A stretch of 5,353 nucleotides of DNA, taken from Clostridia bacterium. Its GTDB lineage: Bacteria; Bacillota_A; Clostridia; UBA1381. The DNA is taken from the NCBI GenBank assembly GCA_017553025.1, contig JAFZNF010000134.1:1-5353 (forward strand), written 5' to 3'. Below the pieces are notes generated by a model that saw nothing but the letters and a program-made list of their open reading frames with translations, did no database searches and was not told where the DNA came from. Below, in pieces: positions 1 to 5,353 of this stretch. The number at the start of each line of letters is the position of its first letter. Positions within the stretch are counted from its first letter, which is position 1. Made by a program: the position numbers and the translations under genes.

Positions 1-9
1 AAGATTAAA

Positions 10-38
10 ATTATATAATTTTACTAACTAATTCACAA
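10..38 (-). promoter_or_regulatory. Putative leftward SigA-type promoter for a gene beyond the left edge
   Basis: Read on the minus strand, TTGTGA (38 to 33) is followed by a 17-base spacer and a consensus TATAAT (15 to 10). Spacing is ideal, the -10 is perfect and the -35 matches TTGACA at four of six positions. Transcription would start near position 3 and run out of the window, so the target gene is not visible. The region is very AT-rich, so a chance match is possible. The -10 lies inside an 18-bp AT-only palindrome (6-23), which also gives a TATAAT on the plus strand at 14-19. Confidence 0.4.
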
Positions 39-42
39 ATTT

Positions 43-69
43 TTCGATAATTTTTATGCTTTTTCGACA
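43..69 (-). promoter_or_regulatory. Pair of Spo0A-box-like sites upstream of the leftward promoter
   Basis: On the minus strand, TGTCGAA (69 to 63) is an exact match to the Spo0A (0A) box core, and TATCGAA (49 to 43) differs from it by one base. Each sits in a longer near-repeat, TTGTCGAAAAA and TTATCGAAAAA, offset by exactly 20 bp, about two helical turns. The nearer copy is four bases upstream of the putative leftward -35, at about -40 to -46, a position where Spo0A often activates SigA promoters. Spo0A control is inferred from motif and position only; heptamers of this kind also occur by chance in AT-rich DNA. Confidence 0.25.
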
Positions 70-117
70 AATAGTTTCTTGCTTTTTAGCCATCATTTCA
101 AAACATATATCTGATTG

Positions 118-146
118 TTGATTTTTCCCCTTTTATGTGGTATACT
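118..146 (+). promoter_or_regulatory. Extended -10 SigA-type promoter for the small membrane-protein gene
   Basis: TTGATT (118-123) is followed by a 17-base spacer and TATACT (141-146). A TG dinucleotide at 138-139, one base before the hexamer, makes it an extended -10 (TGGTATACT). The -10 matches TATAAT at five of six positions and the -35 matches TTGACA at four of six. The predicted start of transcription is near 153-154, about 23 bases before the ATG at 177. This also shows that the in-frame ATG at 135 lies inside the promoter and cannot be the start codon. Confidence 0.6.
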
Positions 147-163
147 TTCTTTAATTATCTTAG

Positions 164-170
164 AAAGGAA
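164..170 (+). promoter_or_regulatory. Ribosome-binding site that fixes the start at 177
   Basis: AAAGGAA, with its AGGA core at 166-169, lies seven bases upstream of the ATG at 177. It is downstream of the predicted transcription start, so it selects the 98-codon reading frame over the longer in-frame version starting at 135. Confidence 0.6.
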
Positions 171-176
171 CTTATT

Positions 177-473
177 ATGCACGGAATAGGAAAAATTTTT
201 GATACAAAATACGGAGGTTTGATATTTTCTTTACTCTGCGGCGGTGCATATTTTATAATAATTCTTTCGCTTATTTTAAAATCCACTGCACAAGGCGGGC
301 TTCTTGCATTTTTCTTTTCCCCTGCCATAATTGCAGGCGCGGCTCTTATCATAATAAAAACGGTAAAAAGGCTTGCAGAAGAAGAAAAATTCCGCAGTAT
401 AAACTTGTTTTTATATCCGCATATTATTCTGATTGCGTTAAGTGTTTTGTTTTTAATTGATTTGCTTAAATAG
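177..473 (+). CDS. Small three-helix membrane protein of unknown function
   Basis: This gene encodes 98 residues, from ATG at 177 to TAG at 471-473. I do not recognise a family. Three hydrophobic segments are visible at about residues 14-34, 40-60 and 75-95. A short loop joins the first two, and a charged loop around residues 61-74 (several Lys and Arg with a Glu triplet) joins the last two. By the positive-inside rule the N-terminus (Lys6, Lys11) and the charged loop face the cytoplasm, with the C-terminus outside. No cleavable signal peptide, metal site or catalytic motif is evident. It has its own extended -10 promoter and ribosome-binding site, and it ends at a terminator shared with rpoC, so it is probably monocistronic. 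Promoter, ribosome-binding site, hydrophobic pattern and terminator together make it a likely real gene; its role is open. An in-frame ATG at 135 would add 14 residues but falls within the promoter. Confidence 0.75.
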   Translation: MHGIGKIFDTKYGGLIFSLLCGGAYFIIILSLILKSTAQGGLLAFFFSPAIIAGAALIIIKTVKRLAEEEKFRSINLFLYPHIILIALSVLFLIDLLK

Positions 474-507
474 AAAAATAAGGCTTGAATGTTCAAGCCT
501 TATTTTT
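474..507. terminator. Bidirectional intrinsic terminator between convergent genes
   Basis: Bases 474-489 and 492-507 are perfect inverted repeats of 16 bp around a two-base centre (490-491; in RNA the loop would open to at least four bases). The core pairs GGCTTGAA with TTCAAGCC, flanked by an A-tract on the left and a T-tract on the right (503-509), so each strand reads as a hairpin followed by a U-run. It can end the rightward small-gene message and the leftward rpoBC message. It occupies exactly the gap between the TAG at 471-473 and the rpoC TAA at 508-510, and pairing can extend through both stop codons (one G-U pair) to 19 bp. Confidence 0.92.
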
Positions 508-3500
508 TTATTCGTCTATTTCCAAACCGTCAACAGTTATATTGACATCTTTATATGCCGACATACCTGTTCCTGCAGGAATAAGTTTGCCTATGATTAC
601 ATTTTCCTTGAGTCCCAAAAGCGGGTCGACCTTGCCCTTTATTGCCGCATCTGTCAGGACTTTCGTTGTTTCCTGGAAAGATGCCGCCGACATAAATGAG
701 TTTGTTGCAAGAGATGCTTTTGTTATACCCAAAAGAACGCTTGAGTAGGAAACAAGATTTTCGCTTCCCTGCTCTTTTAATCTCTCATTCTCTTCCTCAA
801 CCTCAAATCTGTCCACCATTGAGCCTATTAAGAAGTCAGAATCGCCTGCATCATCAATTCTTACCTTGCGGAGCATTTGCTTTGTTATAATCTCAACGTG
901 TTTATCATTGATATCAACACCCTGCATACGGTAAGTTCTTTGAACTTCTCTTGTGATATAGACCTGTACTGCTTTCGGACCGTTAATTCTTAAAATATCG
1001 CCCGGATATGCAGAACCAAGAGTAATCTCCTCACCCTTTTCAACGGTATCGCCCGTTTCAACCCTGATTGTTGAGCCGTATGGGATAACATAGGTTTTTG
1101 CTTCGCCCGTTTCATCATTGGAAACGGTAACCTCACGTCTGCGCTTAGCCTCTGAAACGGTAACTTTACCCGCAATCTCGGTAAGAATTGCAATACCCTT
1201 AGGCTTTCTTGCCTCGAACAATTCCTCAACACGAGGAAGACCCTGCGTAACGTCAGCTCCGCCTGCAACACCGCCTGCGTGGAAGTTTCTCATAGTGAGC
1301 TGTGTACCCGGCTCGCCGATAGACTGAGCGGCAATAATTCCGACCGCCTCGCCGACATTAACCAGTTTACCCGTTGCAAGGTTAACACCGTAACACTTTG
1401 AGCATACGCCGTTTTTAGTGCGACAGGTAAGGACGCTTCTTATTTCTACAGAGTCAATGCCTGCTGCAATTATTTTATCTGCCTCATCATCTGTTATCAG
1501 GTGGTCGGCAAGCGCCAGAACTTCGCCCGTTTTCGGATTTACGACATCGTGGAGCGCCGTACGCCCTACAATACGGTCTTTCAATGGCTCAATTACTTCA
1601 TTTCCGTCCTTTATAGCGCGGACAACCTCGCCCTCTTGGGTATGGCAGTCCTTTTCACGGATTATGACGTCCTGAGATACGTCAACCAAACGTCTTGTAA
1701 GGTAACCTGAGTCTGCTGTTCTAAGAGCTGTATCGGTAAGACCTTTACGCGCGCCGTGTGAAGATACGAAGTATTCAAGAACATTAAGACCTTCACGGAA
1801 GTTCGCACGGATAGGAATTTCTACCGCACGTCCCTTGGTATCCGCCATAAGTCCGCGCATACCTGCAAGCTGTCTTATCTGATTTACACTGCCTCGGGCA
1901 CCCGAATCCGCCATCATAAAGATAGGATTGAATTTATCCATATTCTCCATCATCGCGTCGGTAACCTTATCGGTAGTTGAACTCCAAACCTTTATAACTT
2001 CATTATAACGCTCTTCATTTGTCAGCATACCTCTTCGGTACTGCTTTGAAATTGAATCAATCTGCTTTTCGGCAACATCCAGAAGCTCCTGTTTCTTTTC
2101 AGGCACTTCAATATCGCTGACAGCAACCGTCAAAGCGCCAAGCGTTGAATATTTATATCCTGTCGCCTTGATTAAGTCAAGCACTTCTGCAGTTTTGGTT
2201 GTATCGTGTACGCGGATACATCTGTCAATGATGTTTCCAAGTTGCTTTTTGCCGACAATTCCTGTAACCTCAAGGTCAAGTATTGTATCAGAACCCTCGG
2301 TTCTGTCAACATAACCCAAATCCTGAGGAATATTCATATTAAATATTATTCTTCCGACTGTTGCGTCAACTATCCTTTGATATGAAACGCCGTGAACGGT
2401 CTTTTCACGCCTTACCTTAATCGGGGTATGAAGTCCCACAGCACCGTTATAGTATGCCAAAAGTGCCTCGTCTTCCGACGTGTAATAATGCGGATGCCAT
2501 TCTTCATCGGTATTTCTTAGCGCGTAATTCTTTCCGCCGATTTCGTCATCTTTTTCTATTGTCAAATAATAAGATCCCAAAATCATATCCTGTGTCGGAA
2601 CGGTAACAGGGTGTCCGTCCTGCGGTTTTAACAGGTTATTTGCGGAAAGCATCAAAAATCTTGCCTCAGCCTGAGCCTCGGGCGATAACGGTACGTGTAT
2701 AGCCATCTGGTCGCCGTCAAAGTCCGCATTGTACGCCGTACAAACAAGCGGATGAAGTTTTAAAGCGTGACCGTCAACAAGCTTTGGCTCAAACGCCTGA
2801 ATACCAAGTCTGTGAAGAGTAGGCGCACGGTTCAAAAGAACAGGGTGCTCCTTTATAACATCCTCCAAAACGTCCCAGATTGCAGGGTCAACGTGTTCAA
2901 CCTTGCGTTTTGCACTCTTGATATTATGAGCAATACCTCTTGCAACAAGTTCATTCATTACAAACGGTTTAAACAGCTCGATTGCCATTTCCTTCGGCAC
3001 ACCGCACTGATAAATCTTCATTTCGGGACCTACTACGATAACAGAACGTCCCGAATAGTCAACACGTTTACCCAAAAGATTTTGACGGAAACGTCCCTGC
3101 TTACCTTTTAGCAGGTCGGAAAGCGATTTTAAAGGTCTGTTAGAAGGTCCTGTAACCGTCCGACCGCGTCTGCCGTTATTGATAAGCGCGTCAACCGCCT
3201 CCTGAAGCATACGCTTTTCGTTTCTTATGATTATATCTGGTGCGCCAAGCTCCAAAAGTCTGTTTAGGCGGTTATTTCGGTTAATAACACGCCTGTAGAG
3301 GTCATTTAAATCAGAGGTCGCAAATCTTCCGCCGTCAAGCTGTACCATAGGTCTAAGGTCAGGCGGGATTACGGGGATTACCGTCAAAATCATCCATTCT
3401 GGACGGTTTCCCGACGTACGGAATGCCTCTATCACCTCAAGTCTTTTTATTATCTTTGTACGCTTTTGTCCCTGTCCCTGCGATTTTTCAAGCTCATCTT

Positions 3501-4074
3501 TTAATTCCTTAGAAAGTGCGTCTATGTCAATTTTCTCCAAAAGCTCTAAAATTGCCTCTGCACCCATACCTGCCTTAAATTTATCTCCGTACTTTTCATA
3601 TGCGTCGCGGTATTCCTTTTCGGACAGGATTTGCTTCTCTTTAAGCTCGGTTTTGCCTGGGTCGGTAACTATATATGTCGCAAAATACAACACCTTTTCA
3701 AGGCTTTTAGGCGAAATATCAAGGCACAGTCCCATCGCTGACGGAACACCCTTAAAATACCATATATGCGATACGGGAGTTGCGAGCTCAATATGTCCCA
3801 TTCTCTCGCGTCTTACCTTCGCTTTTGTGACTTCTACACCGCATCGGTCGCATACAACGCCTTTATATCTTATCTTTTTATACTTTCCGCAATGACATTC
3901 CCAGTCCTTTGTGGGTCCGAAAATCTTCTCGCAGAAAAGTCCGTCCTTTTCAGGTTTTAAAGTACGGTAGTTAATTGTTTCAGGCTTTTTTACCTCGCCG
4001 TGAGACCAGCTTCTTATGGTTTCGGGAGAGGCTAAGCCGATTTTTATTGCTTCAAAGCTATTAAATTCCAACAT
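508..4074 (-). CDS. rpoC: DNA-directed RNA polymerase subunit beta'
   Basis: RpoC is the largest core RNA polymerase subunit. It carries the catalytic Mg2+ site and, with RpoB, forms the clamp and active-centre cleft. The protein is complete at 1188 residues, close to B. subtilis RpoC (about 1199). Visible landmarks in order are: the N-terminal zinc-binding domain with Cys60, Cys62, Cys75 and Cys78; the lid and the sigma-binding clamp helices (about 245-300); rudder and switch region (about 300-350, including [12 protein letters not shown]); the catalytic loop [10 protein letters not shown] (449-458) with Asp451, Asp453 and Asp455; the bridge helix (about 765-800, with SHGARKGL and [11 protein letters not shown]); a second zinc site with Cys810, Cys884, Cys891 and Cys894; and the trigger loop (about 905-950) with Met928, Arg929 and His932. 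There is no large trigger-loop insertion of the E. coli kind and no intein. Residue 930 is Asn where Thr is usual, and residue 84 is Lys. The start has a strong AAGGAGG nine bases upstream. Stop is TAA, followed directly by a terminator. Confidence 0.99.
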   Translation of the reverse strand: MLEFNSFEAIKIGLASPETIRSWSHGEVKKPETINYRTLKPEKDGLFCEKIFGPTKDWECHCGKYKKIRYKGVVCDRCGVEVTKAKVRRERMGHIELATPVSHIWYFKGVPSAMGLCLDISPKSLEKVLYFATYIVTDPGKTELKEKQILSEKEYRDAYEKYGDKFKAGMGAEAILELLEKIDIDALSKELKDELEKSQGQGQKRTKIIKRLEVIEAFRTSGNRPEWMILTVIPVIPPDLRPMVQLDGGRFATSDLNDLYRRVINRNNRLNRLLELGAPDIIIRNEKRMLQEAVDALINNGRRGRTVTGPSNRPLKSLSDLLKGKQGRFRQNLLGKRVDYSGRSVIVVGPEMKIYQCGVPKEMAIELFKPFVMNELVARGIAHNIKSAKRKVEHVDPAIWDVLEDVIKEHPVLLNRAPTLHRLGIQAFEPKLVDGHALKLHPLVCTAYNADFDGDQMAIHVPLSPEAQAEARFLMLSANNLLKPQDGHPVTVPTQDMILGSYYLTIEKDDEIGGKNYALRNTDEEWHPHYYTSEDEALLAYYNGAVGLHTPIKVRREKTVHGVSYQRIVDATVGRIIFNMNIPQDLGYVDRTEGSDTILDLEVTGIVGKKQLGNIIDRCIRVHDTTKTAEVLDLIKATGYKYSTLGALTVAVSDIEVPEKKQELLDVAEKQIDSISKQYRRGMLTNEERYNEVIKVWSSTTDKVTDAMMENMDKFNPIFMMADSGARGSVNQIRQLAGMRGLMADTKGRAVEIPIRANFREGLNVLEYFVSSHGARKGLTDTALRTADSGYLTRRLVDVSQDVIIREKDCHTQEGEVVRAIKDGNEVIEPLKDRIVGRTALHDVVNPKTGEVLALADHLITDDEADKIIAAGIDSVEIRSVLTCRTKNGVCSKCYGVNLATGKLVNVGEAVGIIAAQSIGEPGTQLTMRNFHAGGVAGGADVTQGLPRVEELFEARKPKGIAILTEIAGKVTVSEAKRRREVTVSNDETGEAKTYVIPYGSTIRVETGDTVEKGEEITLGSAYPGDILRINGPKAVQVYITREVQRTYRMQGVDINDKHVEIITKQMLRKVRIDDAGDSDFLIGSMVDRFEVEEENERLKEQGSENLVSYSSVLLGITKASLATNSFMSAASFQETTKVLTDAAIKGKVDPLLGLKENVIIGKLIPAGTGMSAYKDVNITVDGLEIDE

Positions 4075-4083
4075 ATCAAAACC

Positions 4084-4090
4084 CCTCCTT
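4084..4090 (-). promoter_or_regulatory. rpoC Shine-Dalgarno overlapping the rpoB stop codon
   Basis: On the minus strand, AAGGAGG (4090 to 4084) lies nine bases before the rpoC ATG at 4074. Its first two bases are also the last two of the rpoB TAA stop (4091 to 4089), giving TAAGGAGG. The two cistrons are separated by only 14 bases. A ribosome terminating on rpoB would cover this site, so translation of the two subunits is probably coupled. Confidence 0.9.
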
Positions 4091-5353
4091 AAAAATCATC
4101 AGGCGTGAGTATATCACGGTCTATATCTTCGTCCTCTTCAAAGTCGTCAATATAATCAATATCTTCGCCTTCTACCAACATATCGTCCTCTAAATCCTCG
4201 TCAAAATCTACAGGTGCGTCGCCCTCTTCCATAGTTCTGACAAGCTCACTGTCCCTCGGCATAGTATCTTCATCATCAAGCGATGCGTCTATGTCGATTT
4301 CTTCGCCGTCGCCGTCCAGAATTCTTACATCAAGCGCTAATGCCTGAAGCTCTTTTACAAGAACTCGGAAAGATTCGGGAACTCCCGACCTCGGGATATT
4401 CTCGCCCTTTACAATCGCCTCATAGGTTCTTACACGTCCTACAATATCGTCCGATTTTACGGTAAGAATTTCCTGAAGCGTGTATGCTGCGCCGTATGCC
4501 TCCAAAGCCCAGACTTCCATCTCACCGAAACGCTGACCGCCGAACTGTGCTTTACCGCCCAGAGGCTGCTGCGTTACAAGCGAGTACGGACCTGTCGAAC
4601 GCGCGTGAATTTTATCATCAACCAAGTGGTCAAGCTTTAAGTAGTACATCACACCGACAGTAACAGGATTATCAAACTTATCTCCCGTTCTTCCGTCATA
4701 AACCACCGATTTAAAAGTACCCGGAAGGTCTGCTAATTCAAACGCCTGTTTCAAATCTTCGTTTCTCGCGCCGTCAAATACAGGTGTTGCAATCTTAATG
4801 TACTTATTACCCTGCTTTTCCTGTTTGTCCTTTGCTTGTAAAATTGCCTTTTTGTATGCCTCGTCCACATTCATCTTCTCAAGCTCTTCGCGTGTCTTTA
4901 AGCTTAGAGTTCTGTATGCATAACCCAAGTGCATCTCAAGTACCTGTCCTATATTCATACGCGACGGAACGCCCAGAGGGTTAAGAACTATCTGAAGCGG
5001 AGTTCCGTCCTCTAAGAACGGCATATCCTCCTGCGGAAGAACGCGTGATACAACACCCTTATTTCCGTGACGTCCTGCCATTTTATCGCCGACAGAAATT
5101 TTTCTCTTCTGTGCAATATAGCATCTTACAGATTTATTTACGCCCGCTCCAAGCTCTTCGCAGTTTTCACGGGTAAATACCTTTACATCTACTATGATAC
5201 CGTTTTCGCCGTGAGGCACACGAAGTGACGTATCGCGCACTTCTCTTGCCTTTTCGCCGAAGATTGCACGCAAAAGCCTTTCTTCAGGTGTAAGTTCTGT
5301 TTCACCCTTAGGAGTTACCTTACCTACAAGAATATCTCCCGCTCTTACTTCTG
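4089..5353 (-). CDS. rpoB: DNA-directed RNA polymerase subunit beta, C-terminal part (5' end outside the window)
   Basis: RpoB is the second-largest core RNA polymerase subunit. The reading frame is open to the right edge, giving 420 codons from 5351 to the TAA at 4091-4089, about the last third of a roughly 1200-residue Bacillota protein. It opens in the conserved stretch with [20 protein letters not shown] and [18 protein letters not shown]. It continues into the active-centre segment [12 protein letters not shown] (fragment residues 88-99), whose two Lys correspond to E. coli Lys1065 and Lys1073. Further on are [13 protein letters not shown] and the block from [19 protein letters not shown] to [18 protein letters not shown], which packs against RpoC and contributes to the switch region and clamp base. 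The rifampicin-binding region lies upstream, outside the window. The last 75 residues (346-420) form a very acidic tail: 37 Asp/Glu, 3 Arg and no Lys. The TTG at 5271-5273 is an internal Leu codon, not a start. Cotranscribed with rpoC. Confidence 0.99.
   Translation of the reverse strand, partial: EVRAGDILVGKVTPKGETELTPEERLLRAIFGEKAREVRDTSLRVPHGENGIIVDVKVFTRENCEELGAGVNKSVRCYIAQKRKISVGDKMAGRHGNKGVVSRVLPQEDMPFLEDGTPLQIVLNPLGVPSRMNIGQVLEMHLGYAYRTLSLKTREELEKMNVDEAYKKAILQAKDKQEKQGNKYIKIATPVFDGARNEDLKQAFELADLPGTFKSVVYDGRTGDKFDNPVTVGVMYYLKLDHLVDDKIHARSTGPYSLVTQQPLGGKAQFGGQRFGEMEVWALEAYGAAYTLQEILTVKSDDIVGRVRTYEAIVKGENIPRSGVPESFRVLVKELQALALDVRILDGDGEEIDIDASLDDEDTMPRDSELVRTMEEGDAPVDFDEDLEDDMLVEGEDIDYIDDFEEDEDIDRDILTPDDF

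Noticed and set aside
28..96. A 22-codon minus-strand frame starting at a double ATG (96 and 93), with a Lys-rich product.
   Set aside because: It has no Shine-Dalgarno or promoter in place and overlaps the repeated 0A-like motifs. Its slight likeness to TetR-type N-termini is too short to support a gene or a remnant.
135..176. Upstream in-frame ATG that would extend the small membrane protein by 14 residues.
   Set aside because: It lies upstream of and across the -10 element at 141-146, before the predicted transcription start, and has no ribosome-binding site. The ATG at 177 has both a suitable promoter and AAAGGA.
155..496. Minus-strand frame of 113 codons opposite the small membrane-protein gene.
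   Set aside because: It starts and ends without signals, spans the terminator, and its composition looks like the antisense of a hydrophobic gene. The plus-strand frame has promoter, ribosome-binding site and terminator.
2767..3111. Plus-strand open frames inside rpoC, such as this 114-codon one, as antisense genes.
   Set aside because: They lie opposite highly conserved RpoC coding sequence, lack initiation signals, and their products show no recognisable domain.
5271..5273. TTG as a possible start codon of the rpoB frame.
   Set aside because: The same frame continues upstream to the window edge with conserved RpoB sequence ([20 protein letters not shown]), so this is an internal Leu codon.
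508..5353. Inteins, introns, mobile elements or large lineage-specific insertions in rpoB or rpoC.
   Set aside because: The conserved active-site blocks run uninterrupted and RpoC length is normal for the phylum. No intein junction motifs, inverted repeats with target duplication, or CRISPR-like repeats were seen.

Overview
The window is the distal end of an rpoBC transcription unit on the minus strand. It covers the C-terminal third of rpoB (cut by the right edge) and a complete rpoC. A small membrane-protein gene on the plus strand converges on rpoC from the left. RpoB and RpoC are close to the Bacillota type: RpoC is 1188 aa, has no gammaproteobacterial trigger-loop insertion, and its wording is very near Bacillus/Clostridia proteins. 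With AT-rich intergenic DNA and near-consensus AAGGAGG ribosome-binding sites, this points to a low-to-moderate GC member of the Bacillota, most likely class Clostridia. Genus cannot be told from this window.

Layout. Bases 1-176 contain no gene I can support. They look like a divergent regulatory region: a leftward SigA-type promoter (-35 at 33-38, -10 at 10-15) would serve a gene beyond the left edge, and a stronger rightward extended -10 promoter (118-146) serves the small gene. Two Spo0A-box-like heptamers 20 bp apart lie just upstream of the leftward promoter. Bases 177-473 encode a 98-aa protein with three predicted membrane segments and no family I recognise. Bases 474-507 are a perfect inverted repeat flanked by A/T tracts, a bidirectional terminator that fills the whole gap between the two convergent stop codons. 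Bases 508-4074 are rpoC. Bases 4089 to the right edge are rpoB, whose stop codon is embedded in the rpoC Shine-Dalgarno.

How it works together. RpoB and RpoC are the two large catalytic subunits of RNA polymerase, made from one message with likely translational coupling. The unit ends right after rpoC, so the str genes (rpsL, rpsG, fusA, tuf) often found downstream are not adjacent here. I see no hidden novel system. The points most worth a second look are an Asn at the normally Thr position of the RpoC trigger loop, a Lys at RpoC position 84 (linked to fidaxomicin sensitivity), the very acidic RpoB tail, the possible Spo0A-type control region at the left edge, and the unassigned membrane protein.
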